Assembly: GCF_947623445.1 (NCBI RefSeq)
Contig: NC_135241.1
Location: forward strand, 24,430,501-24,494,500
Source of the DNA: Clavelina lepadiformis
Lineage: Eukaryota > Chordata > Ascidiacea > Aplousobranchia > Clavelinidae
Direction: 5' to 3'
DNA length: 64,000 bases
Below, piece after piece: positions 43,565 to 54,800 of the stretch. Numbering within the stretch: position 1 is the stretch's first letter; every line of letters starts with the position of its first letter. The translations under genes and the position numbers were made by a program. Under the pieces are notes generated by a model. The model was not told the origin of the DNA and made no database searches. It worked only from the letters and a program-made list of their open reading frames with translations.

Positions 43565-46500
43565 CTACAGTACAATAATCAAGCAATGTGTCAAAATGTT
43601 TATGACATGTTATGTAAAAAATTTTATGATTTTTTTACATTTTATTTTCTTTTTAAATTAAAAATAAACCAAGCACCGCATACAGAGTGCAATGACACAG
43701 CACATCTTAGACATCACATCTAGATAAAAAAGCGCACATATGATATCAACAAGCGAGTTAAAATTTTAGGTAAATGCAACTTACTCCTACTTCTTTTCTG
43801 AAGTCCTTTTCTTCGTCTAAATACTACAAAGGCTGCTACACTTATTATAATGATAATAGCGACAACGCAAGAAATTCCAATGATCGCACCAAAGTGTATC
43901 GGATCAATTACTGTATGTAAAAATCATTGAAATATTTTTTGAAAAAGAATCCTTGTTTAGAAATTACACAATTAGTACATTACACGTCATACATTTTCCT
44001 CTTTCCAAATATTGTAAGTTTTGTACATACTTACTGAAAAAAATTAGGTAAACTGTTGAACTGAAGTTTCCAAATTGGTCATTTGTATTGCAGACATAAT
44101 CTTGATCGTAAAAATTTGGTACAGTGGAAAACTGTATTGAAGACTGTGGTATGTTAGTGTTGTTTGGTAATTTCAAGTTGTATGTGGTGTTCAGTTGATC
44201 TTGGTATGAAATGCTGCACGACATCAAGATGCTTTCTCCATAAGGGATTACAAATTTTGCATTGCCATTATTTACAACATTGCTGCCAGTGACATTGAAC
44301 TGAAGTTGTCCTGTAGGAAAAATCATAAGTTACATTTTTAATTTAAATCACACGGACATGCACTTTTTTAGCTCACTTTCAACTTTGCTGCCAGTGACAT
44401 TGAACTGAACTTTTCCTGGAAAAAACAATAACAAAGTTTCATGCGTTTCAACAATTTCAATTTTTGTGTTAAAAAATTAACTCACTTTCAACAGGAACCA
44501 CATCAATACTTTGCTCTGCACTTGTGACATTGCCAACTATGTTTTCAGCAGCACAAGTCACAGTGCTTGATGCATTGAGATCAACAGTGATAAGACAACC
44601 ACCATCTGAGGTGAGTGTTTGGCAACTTGAATCTGAGCACAGTTGCCAGCTACAAGTTGCTGGTGGGTTTGCATCACTTGGAGTGCAATTCATTGTGAGT
44701 TGTTGATCTGATCTTAGCAGGTAGTTGCTTTCTGATGCTTCAATCACATACTGGGATGTTTCTATCTTGTTAGTCACTGATGATGAAATATCTGGTAAAA
44801 TACAAGTTATATCAAACATAAAGATAAACGTTATGCCAAAACATATAAAACACAATACTAAAATATTACTATTAAAATATTGCTTATGTAAACATATTCA
44901 TTCATTCATTTATTTTATTTTTCACCATAATTGTGGGGGATGAAAAACTATGCTGACGTTGAAGACATTAGAAACAACAATAATACACCACAAGAAAGGC
45001 AGAAAAATTCATTAGCCTTCATTAAAAAATGCTTGCATCATTAAAGTTTAAGACAAAATTATACCAAAAATTTTTTGCAAATAACACCTTCATTAAAAAA
45101 ATTTTGACAATCTTGAAAATTTATTTAAAAAAATGTGTGATAAACACTTGAAAAGTACGTCTTTAAACTCACATAACACATCCAGTTCATATTCTGGTGA
45201 TTTTCCACTTGCAGGATAAAGATCAGTGTAAGGAGAAACAGCCTGGCACGAGACTATCTTGCTGTCGTCGCTTCTTTGTGCTGGTAACGCGAATGGTTCT
45301 CCCTGTGAGTAAAATGTAATTGCCAATGTGATAGTTTTTGTTGTAGTTTCTTTTTATGTACCCAGTGGTTAAAGGCAGGTAAAAGCATGAATAAAAATTA
45401 CTGCAGCAGTTATGAGTAACAGAATAATTGTGATCACAAAGCGAGAAAGACTAACTTTTATCCTAGTGAAGCTATTCTCTCCAAAATAAAACCGCGAAAT
45501 ACTTCCTGAAGGAATGACGTCATTGTAATCACAAGTCAGAGTCAAATCATTTCCTTCAACCACAGTCAGTTGATTGCCGCCTTCAATTGAGCTGCTTGCA
45601 AGGGTTACATTGGGTGCTGGATAAAATACAATTCAACAGTTAGAATAATTTGCATAAATTAAAATGTACTTCATCATTAAACTAGGGTTGGTCATTAAGG
45701 CCATATCCAGTCACAAGTTCCTCAGGAAATCCATGATTTCTGTAAGAACCATCACTCCCGTTGAAACACCAAGAATGGCACTGATCATGTTATGTGCAAA
45801 GAACGACTCAGGTTTTCAAGTTTTATCGTTAGCATTTACAACCATACAATGATGTAAGCAAGTTTGAGATGTTTCATCAGCAACGTGTTGGTTGAGTCAT
45901 CATTGACGTAGATATTTTGTTGCTCATCTGCAAACTGTTTTAAGGCCAGCACTTCTAAACTATGTAACCATATACTGAAGGGAAACAGGAGTACATTAGA
46001 TCTAAATCGTCATCATTTTAACGCCTAATGCGAAACAATAGGATGAGCCACAATAGGAAGTTATTATGCAATAGAATATAATGTATGAGACAGACGCAAA
46101 CATTACGGTAATGTTCAATTGGGCTCATTGTTTTTGATTTAAATGCAATGTCTCACTGCAAATTACAAAGCCGCATTATGTCGAGCACTTAGTACTTTGA
46201 ACAATGTACTGCATTTTGCAATACCTAAACTTACGGTGTGTCTTGACACTTAATTCCTAGTTTAATAACGTTCAACGCTTTCGCAAGTAAAAATGTTAGA
46301 AAACCACTTTTACAAAGTAAAAATACACAAACACTGCCAATCATAAAATTTTTAAACGAATATTTCAAACTTTGACGGACACTTGGTTGAAAATTGTCGA
46401 TGTGAAGTAAAAGTGAGGCGGCAAGCTTTTGAATAAGGCCTTTATATTTAAAAAAATCTAATCGCATTGTACTTCTGTTTACTAATACTATGAATTACCA

Positions 46501-47877
46501 CTTTAAAAGTAACCTGCTGTGTACCACTGCACCCTCGTGTTTGCTTTCATTTTATTGCCAGTTCTCTCAAATTGAATGTTGTTGATGTTTTTTTAGGATT
46601 AACACCGACTACTGGGTTTCAAAGATGGATTTCAGCTACAACGACAAGCTACCATATCTCCTCACCTATTATTATACTGGATGCTGTACTATACAAACCT
46701 GTCCAACATTGCAGATTGTCCTGGCCACTCCATTTTGCTGAAGCCAGACAAATGGTATCTTCAGATGTCACCTTTTCACCATATGAATAAACTAGTTCTC
46801 CTCCATTGGAACAAACAAAGTATCCTGGAGAGTTAAATACTCTGGAAGATGCATCCATTATGACGTCATATGGAAGTGAAGAGTTGCAGTCTGTCAACAA
46901 AAATAAGCAACAACGATTGAGTGAGTGACCACATAAGCAATGTTTCATTGTTAACTAATAATAGTTTAAGCTGATTTTTTCTCAAAGGTATTTTGCATCA
47001 CAATGTAACAGAATTAGGATCGATGATAAAAAAAACATTCTGGTTGTGAAACAATGATTTACCTTCTGGGTAATGGGAAATGCATTCTCTAGTACTCAAT
47101 GACAAAATTAATATTAAATATTTGACAAATTTATGGTTATTTATTCCTATTTCTATCTTTTAAAATCATACCATGCCTGGTTTTATGCTTCGCTATTGCA
47201 TAGTTTAAACTAAACAATTAAAATCTCTACAATCTTCTGCTGTTGTATATAAATTTATAATTAGTTAATTTAAGTTGCACCAACTATGTAAAAAGTACAC
47301 CAATATAAAAAACTTACCTTGTACTGTTCTAGAAATAGGGCCTGGAGTTGTAGCAAAAGAACATCTCACTTCAATATTTCTTTCACCAGAATGCAATGGT
47401 TGAGTGATAGTCAGTATTGTTACGATGTGGTTCCTTCCATCAGTTGTTTGTTCAGTGCAAGTGATGCTGTCGTATGTGCCTGGATCTGGAGGTGAACAGC
47501 CTTTAGTGAAACCTGAGTAAAACAGAGCGCGTCCTTCACTATCCAGCTCTCCTCCGTAATACCAAGCACATGAATCAGTATTTGATGTTGGTGCTGGGAA
47601 CTGGGCAGTTACAATGAGATTGTTGAAACCAGTTGCCAGTGGATCGTACGGAGGATCAGTGCTGATTGCTGTTGATGTTGCTCGTAGAATATCTAGAAAT
47701 TAATGCTTTTCATTATAACTGTTCATCTTCTACCAAAACTTGTTTATTGGTTAGCTATACCAAAGTTTAGCTGTTGTTTTATTTGAATTACCATATTTTA
47801 TAACAGTTTTATTACAACCAAACAATACCTGTTACGGTCAGTAGCAGAACAAGCAAAAACCTATTGCTTACTTTCAT
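41958..47877 (-). CDS. Receptor R3: Ig/CCP membrane receptor without the membrane-proximal Ig
   Basis: Exons in transcript order: 47877-47829 (signal peptide, MKVSNRFLLVLLLTVT), 47692-47318 (D1), 46890-46699 (CCP), 45616-45456 and 45302-45173 (split Ig), 44791-44486 and 44310-44035 (Ig pair), 43910-43785 (helix), tail 43564-43520, 43218-43175, 43065-43011, 42324-42158. Joined: 642 codons, no internal stop. The three exons encoding the membrane-proximal Ig-like segment in R1, R2 and R4 are absent. The Ig pair splices straight to a 126-nt helix exon (FGAIIGISCVVAIIIIISVA, then RRRKG). A 39-nt micro-exon at 44415-44377 could be inserted in frame. Role inferred from architecture. Confidence 0.87.
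43382..43408. repeat. GTAAA microsatellite
   Basis: Five tandem AGTAA/GTAAA-type units in an R3 tail intron. Confidence 0.9.
44035..44791 (-). CDS. R3 Ig pair
   Basis: Exon 44791-44486 (306 nt): LTMNCTPSDANPPATCSW and STVTCAAEN, I-set-like. Exon 44310-44035 (276 nt): SILMSCSISYQDQLNTTY and DQDYVCNTNDQFG, V/I-like. The first exon is almost identical to its R4 counterpart at 55127-55432, while the second is clearly more diverged. Confidence 0.88.
44377..44415 (-). CDS. R3 micro-exon between the two Ig-pair exons
   Basis: 39 nt with a CAG acceptor and a GTGAGC donor, phase 1 at both ends, encoding KVQFNVTGSKV-type residues. Its 5' part copies the start of the next exon (44310) and its 3' end copies the end of the previous exon (44486). 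It therefore looks like the product of an unequal exchange. It may be spliced or be a relic. Confidence 0.5.
46699..46890 (-). CDS. R3 CCP/sushi domain exon
   Basis: 192-nt exon with SSLPYDVIMDASSRVFNSPG, FVCSNGGEL, SEDTICLASAKW and LQCW. CCP cysteine pattern as in its paralogues. Confidence 0.9.
47318..47692 (-). CDS. R3 D1: cysteine-containing N-terminal Ig-like domain
   Basis: One 375-nt exon. Motifs: ISTDPPYDPLATGFNNLIVT, SNTDSCAWYYGGELDS, GTYDSITCTEQT, and NIEVRCSFATTPGP. It has several cysteines (SC, GC, TC, RC), unlike R1 and R2. The start (PPY...AT...IVTA) still resembles the R1/R2 D1 start, so the two types probably share an ancestor. Confidence 0.8.
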
Positions 47878-49496
47878 TTTTGTTTTTAAATACAAAACGT
47901 CATATAAAAAATTGTGCCTATGGTTTGAAATGGAACTGGAAATGAAACTTTAATGTCTCAGAAAGGTTATTAAACAAAACACTTCAAATATTTATGATCA
48001 ACTTGATTTTCGATTTTGTTCAGGCCTATTTATCACCTTGCTTCAATAATAAACTTTCAAAAGTTTAATCATTGCACACGCAATTTCCTATTAAGTCATT
48101 ATGTTTCGTTTTACATGACGTCATGAATACAAGCTTTAAAAGCATCCAGGAACTAACCTATCAATTTATCGACTGATTTGTTTTCGCTACGTTTAATTTC
48201 GATAACAAAGCAACTCGTACTGTACCGATAGAGAAAAGTTATTTTCCTTAAACTACGTCTGCGTGATCTTTAATAGCATGCTTTATGATGATAACGGTAA
48301 CATGAAGGTTTTATCTTTGAACGTTTATAAAAACTATCTCCGATGTTAACTTACCAAGACTTACTCACACACTCAAGGAAATAAATGTAGGACCTAGTAA
48401 GCAAAGCTCTTTAAAGGGATGCCATGTAACCAAATCTACAATAGGAACTTATTCACAGATGCTTGATTGTTCATTGTTAATACATTGTCGTTACACAGTG
48501 GTACTGTATGTATATTAGCAAATTGCCTCAATAACTGCGGAGATTCATCATATACAATGAATATACGTGCATTGACATATTGTATACTGGGTAAAACAGA
48601 ACGAATCATACCGATATAAACTGACTTAATTGCGATAACAGTTGTATGAAAACTACAAAACTGATCCACAAACATGATTGTTTATGTATTTAAATCGGTT
48701 AAATTAAATGCTAACCGTGTCGTAAATTTGTGACTTGGTTTTCTTTAAGATTGAGACATGTTGAACATGACCAACTTGACTTGGTAATGCATGGTACGGT
48801 GGTATAACTTTTAGCCTCGCACTGAGGAAAGTCTTTGACCGATTTAACCCCGGCCATGATTTCTCATCGCTTAAGCCCAGTTATTGAGCTTGCCTTGGTG
48901 AAAGTACCGTTTAAAAACTAATAATTAAACTTGTAAATAGTTTATTACTTCAAGCTTGGCCCAAAATACAAGAAAAAAGTTCATGCGTGATGTCATTTTA
49001 CACGAACAGCGATAGACAGATTTGAAGCAGCTAACAGCGCGCATTTTTTTATGGAAATCAACACTTCACGTTTTATGTGACCTGGCCTACCGCTTATCCC
49101 AAATTCGACAAATCCTTGAGAATTAGGTCGTCAGTGGCGGTGTTGGCAAGATGCTAGAAAGAGTATTGTAAACATCTATAATAACTTTAATGGGTGTTGA
49201 GTGAACGGTTTTTTCCAAAACCTGTTTGTGGAGTGTTTGCATATTTAAAAGTATGAGAAGTAATCGTATGTTTGCTATACATGCAAGCCATGCTAAACGT
49301 TATATACCTTGTTCAACTAAGCTTAACTAATCCCTTTCTATCACCATCGCGCGTGTAAGTCATGCACACATTATAAAAAACACCATTACATAAGTTTTGT
49401 GCAATAAAGTTACATACCTACATCTGACGCCATTATTAAAATAAAGACAAAACAATGTTTATCATGTTCAAAATCAGTGACCATTTTATTTGTCAG

Positions 49497-49625
49497 GTCG
49501 GTGGCGGAGCAGTTAGGGCGTCTAGTTCGATTCTCAGATGCGTTGTTGTTGTGATTCTCTTGAGCAAGGTATTGAACGACACTCGCTCCTGTTCAACAGT
49601 TCTGATGAATAGTTCCAAATTTTGG
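49497..49625 (+). mobile_element. tRNA-derived SINE-like fragment
   Basis: GGTGGCGGAGCAGTTAGGGC resembles a tRNA A box, and GTTCGATTCTC soon after resembles a B box. Then comes CTCTTGAGCAAGGTATTGAA, like the conserved part of several animal SINEs. The A-to-B distance is shorter than normal, so this copy is deleted or decayed. No flanking duplication identified. Confidence 0.5.
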
Positions 49626-50655
49626 CGATATAAAAAATTTGCAAAAGAAGCAAATATAAAAACGTGGCTCCACCGAAACGATTACAAACTTAAGCTCGGT
49701 ATCTGGGGCTCGAGCGGTGAGCAATCATTCTTGAGTTAAGTCGCGCGTGAATAAAGATTTATTCAATATCATTTGAAATATATGAATTTTATTGTATTGG
49801 CTGTCCAAAGTTTTTAATAACCGTGGTGAAATTGTGATTAATATTTTCAGTGTTTACAATAAACTCATATGAGGGCCCAGAAAGAGGGAATCGTTGCACA
49901 TCTGGTGTTTCAGCGTCATGACGTCAACATGTCATCATGACTGGAATTTATGTGATGGTGCTTTTGTTTATTAGTATTCCAACAGTGATAAAATATTATT
50001 GAAAAGTGGCTTGATTGATGATATATTATAACTAATTACAATAATTAATTTCTTGTTACAGAAGTTGTGCATAATTTCTAATAAACAGAAAATACATCAG
50101 TAATAAAGTTACATGATATATGGAAAAGACCAGAATAAAGTCGCAAAAGGTCACAGAAAGTACCACAGTTAATACAACAATACAATGAATGCATGCTGTT
50201 AAACGAATGGCGTTATTTGAACGACATCGTTTCGATAAAAGTGTGCAACAATATGAAAAAGAAGGTGTGTTGGATATGTAGAACAAGTAAAAAGAATGGG
50301 TTGATTAAAAAGTATCCAAAAACACTCGCTATCAAAGGCTGGCTTCAACCTAAACCGCCACAGGTTTTCTTTAATCGAATTGTTCATTGCTAAAAAACAA
50401 ACAAGTAAAACCACTACGTATTGGTGAGAACAAAAGGCAGCATAATATAAAAGTAGACTCGACAATAAATATAATTAAGATACATACATTAGTGCAAATT
50501 TATGAAAGAAATTATGTTATTCTTACACACCTGTACGTCTTGACGTACATCAAACGTCATGATGTTCAATATTTTCATATGGTTTTGATTCATTCCGTGG
50601 TTGACCATTGTGAAACTAAACGCAATTAAAAATATAGTTTTTACGACAGTTTTCA

Positions 50656-50661
50656 TTTATT
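50656..50661 (-). promoter_or_regulatory. Candidate poly(A) signal of R4
   Basis: AATAAA on the minus strand about 9 nt after the R4 stop. Close for a poly(A) signal but plausible in a compact gene. Confidence 0.35.
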
Positions 50662-50669
50662 TTTTTGTT

Positions 50670-51874
50670 CTAGAAACTCAATTTATCCAGCCTCACTTCT
50701 GTATGAGGATGTGGAGCAGTGATGACATCATCATAAGCACCATCGATATTCTCATATCTTTTGGAACTACTTGATTCATTTCCTTGATTGTTCGACTCAG
50801 CATCGTGTCTTCCATTCAAGACAACGTAACCTGCATTGTCTGTATATTAAATTGCACAATTGAGTAGACCTTGGCAAATTACTTACAATCTGTATTAATG
50901 TAAACATGTATTATTCAAGTGAAAACTGAACATTTGTGCCACTGTATTGTAATTGCATTAAATCTAACACGTCTAAAATATTAACATGATAATATACCAG
51001 TTTCCGGTTGAAAATTCGACGTTTCCTTTGTCTGAAAAATTAAAATCAACGTAATTTCAAAGCAGTGCAGCTACGTGTAATATAAAATGAAGTAATTGAC
51101 TTATTACCACGTCACCAGATGTGTTTCCATTAACAACAAGATATCCATTGTCATCTGCAAAATTATGAAAACAGAGTTCAGATCATAAGTCATTTATTCA
51201 CGAACCAAAACTCAATAACCAAAACGGATTTTAACCTCATTAATTTACGACAAGTTACCATTCAGCTTACAATTAAAAACTTCCTTTTGCTTTTCACTAG
51301 ATCAGAAGCCGCGAGAGCAATTTTTGCATGTAAGGTTTACAAGGTAATTTGGCCCACAGAAAAAAAAGCTTTATTTGATTCAATTAAAATCAAAAGTGTT
51401 CATCAAATTTTCATATTTTGATTCACGTTAGTATCACTGATTGATATGAGTACTGGTCTATTACGTCAGAATTAGCCTTATCATGTAACTTATTTTGACC
51501 ACAAGTAAACTGCTACTATTTTGTATTGTGTTTTAATTGTGAAGGTTGCAACAGTGCAGTAGCTATAATTGAATTGGTTAAATATACACATATTAAATAG
51601 TCTTGAGTTTTATTAAGTTTGACCACTTACATGAGTACTTTTAAAAAAACAAAAGATTTACTATCACTTAAAACTATTCAATCAAAGCAAATACATAAAG
51701 TTACCTTGAGCTGGACCAACTACTTCATAATGGCTTTGGTTATGAGAGTTCATCTGTTGTAAAAATCAATTTAAAAACGGTTTTAAGTTCACAGCAGATA
51801 GGTTGTAATAAATTAAACTCATTTCCATACTTGGGTAGAATCATTTCCAACAACTTCAATGTAAGCAGGTTGAT
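50670..51874 (-). CDS. R4 cytoplasmic tail with five tyrosine motifs
   Basis: Exon 51874-51831: PAYIEVVG. Exon 51753-51705: SHYEVVGP. Exon 51154-51108: NGYLVVNG. Exon 51031-50998: TKETSNFQPET, no tyrosine. Exon 50839-50670: AGYVVLNG, then RYENIDGAYDDVI and stop TAG. The YxxV/L motifs resemble ITIM or SH2-binding sites. The last pair has YxxI and YxxV only three residues apart, closer than a standard ITAM. Confidence 0.85.
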
Positions 51875-54800
51875 CTGGAAAAATAAAGAATGGTTTTTGT
51901 CAACAAAATAAACTAAGATACCAATATTTTGGCATTGTTATTATTTTAAAATAACAGGATTGAAAACTCGGGTAAAATACTAACAACACTAATATCGCAA
52001 CGTTAACACTAGAAGGACGGCAATTTTCGTATACCTAGAAGGACGGAGTGCGTCAATTGACGCAAAAGGTCAAAACGGCGCAAATCTAACGTTTTTTGTT
52101 GAGAAAACTGTGCTGTTGCTCCGAAAAAACTACTTCTATCGCATGTCCGCTTTGTGCATTTTAATTAACAAAAACAATCGCATTGAAAATACAAGCACTC
52201 GTGCCTAAACACTTCTGTTTCACGCAACTCCTTTTTCTTCTTGCACTCTTCCGGGACTTCTCTCCTGTTCTGGCGCATTGTCCCTACGAGGCTGCACTTC
52301 TTTTCCGCAAGTCGCAACGCCAGGTCAAGTGAGGTGAAAAAATTATCGCAAGTGACGTTGTAACCTCCTTGAAAAAGCGGAGCCATGAGTTTCAGTACAA
52401 CGTCGGTGGGCACACTCACGTGGGGGCTCCTTGCGTCATCTTTTCCAACGTAAGGAAAACCGTTGAATAAATATTTGTTTTCAACGTCAACTGCCAGCCA
52501 GAACTTTAGACCAAACTTGTCTGGTTTATTGGCCATATATTGGATGAACTTGCAGCGTGCCTTACACGGCAATAGTTGCTCATCCACAGTTATCTTCCAC
52601 TGTGGAATGAATGCTTTTTGGCAGTTTGATATAAAACTGTTCCAAAGTTGTTAAGTGAGTGCAAATTTATCATGCAATAGATTCCTACGCCTTTCCGTCT
52701 TCAGATCGAAGCGAAGGAATCGTATATGAGCTCCAGAAACCTGTCTCTTGCCATGGTTTGGGAAAACATCGGACATCCCCACGACTTCCCCCACAAACTC
52801 TTCACAGGGAAGTTGTGCCCTCCTATCACGCCACGAGCAACCACCAAGCCGACGAATTTATCTAATTCATCTAATTTATCTAACTAAGAAACTCTTACTA
52901 CACTTACGCTTCGATAAACTTCAAAAATTCCGAAATTAGGCTGCGCTTGTGACGAAACTTCTCTGTTTTGCGGAAAAGTCGACTTGCATAGTTTGTCGAC
53001 ACGTTTGTCACACCTCTGTGTTGGCAGCTGTGACCTAATTCGATAAACCTGTAATTATCAGCAGAAAGAAAACGATGCTCTCTATCGCGAGAACTGGTTT
53101 TTGTACTGTGAAGTAACAATGCGTCAATTGACGCACCCCGTCCTTCTAGGTAGTGACCACGTTAATTATCTCTACCGGTAAAATAAAAACTTCATATTCA
53201 TGGGTTAGTTACCTAACACTAATGTGGGAAAAGTCAGGAAATATCACGGTTTTGCGATGCACCACTTAAAAGTTATAGATGCACTTAGGTTGAAAATGCG
53301 TCAATTGACGCGCCCCGTCCTTCTAGTGTTAATTTATTTTTGAAATTCATTAAAAGTGATACTTTTCTACAATAACTTGTAAAAACTAGTTAAAAATTAA
53401 TCAATGTCAGTTATTGTTTTACTATTTTATATCTTTATTTATATTATATATCTTTATATTTATTATGTTTATATACTTTATAAATATATATACTGTATAT
53501 ACTTTATATTTTATTTTACCATTTTATTTATTAATTTTCTTTGCTGGTTATTATATTTTTACGAACATGCCAAACAATTAATTTAGTATTCACCCAGTGG
53601 TATTTGGTTGTGATGTTCATTTGTATAAATAGACCCACCTGCAATAATGTGACAACAAGAGAAGTAAAACCACAAGATTTACAACAGTTAGACATTAAAC
53701 AGCGCTCACAAATAATTAAAATAAATTTTCAATTTTTATTTAACACAAGACACAAACTTTCACGATTAACGATGTCATCAGGAAAGTTTAGATTATAAAT
53801 GAAACTGATTTACTTTCATTTTCCATCTTAGTTCCTCTTCTCCATCTAAATACTGCATAAGCTGCGACACTTATAAAGATGATGGCAACACCGCAACTGA
53901 TGCCAATGATTGCTCCTATGGAGAGTCCAGGAGTAGGAGGAGGTTCATCAGCAACTATGATGTGGAAGATGATTTGGACATTATGATGAAAAATATACTT
54001 GTTTGAAGATTGCACAGTGAGTGTGTATGTTCCATTGTCTGAGCTGGTCACCTGCAGGAAAAAAGTGCACGAATTAAGGATAGATGGAGAATTAAAGATA
54101 GAAGGCAAATAGCAACCAATAACATTTCCATCCATATTCTGAATAAGTCTTGGACTCTGCCAAAACTCAAATAAATTACCTCATTTTTCTGAAATTCAAA
54201 CGTTTGTTCATCTCCATTAGATTTTATTGTCATCATCCCATCAGTCGTCACTGGTTGGTCTAAGCAACAACAAATTAGCAATGATTTAAACAGCTGGAAT
54301 TAAAAATAAAAAATTGCTATCATGAGTTATGATTATCTACACGAATGTAACAGAAATTCAAAGTTCTGAAAATTAAAAACTTGTAGCAGAAATTGCTAAA
54401 ATTTATAAATCTCTCGACTGCTCTATGCAAACCATTGTTGGTCAATGACACAAACTGAGAACTTGGATTTGAGTAAAACACAACAGAACAACTTGTACCA
54501 CTTTGTCCAACATACCAACCATTACAATCATCACTGGTGGTAACATCATCTTCTTGTGGAGCATCTGGAAGGAATCAATTTATAAATCATTTTGGTTTTT
54601 AAAACCATAGTTTTATTACCACCAGCACTGTTATGCAACAAAGCAACTATTTAAACATCAACAATTGAAACATTGTAAAAATTATAATAAAGTTATGGTC
54701 ACAAACTCCAGAATCATTTTTACATGGATTGCACTTAATTATATCAAAAGTATGTTTTATATGTATTGCATACAAACTTACATATAACATTTAAGTAAAT

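Larger units (their letters stand above)
47878..50669. other. Spacer between R3 and R4
   Basis: 2.8 kb. It should contain the R3 promoter near 47.9-48.3 kb; I see no diagnostic motif. A SINE-like fragment is at 49497-49625. The remaining short frames look like chance. Confidence 0.4.

Noticed and set aside
53404-53586. Hydrophobic 60-codon frame, apparent membrane protein
   Set aside because: Translation of an AT-rich low-complexity run, which always gives I/Y/F-rich peptides.
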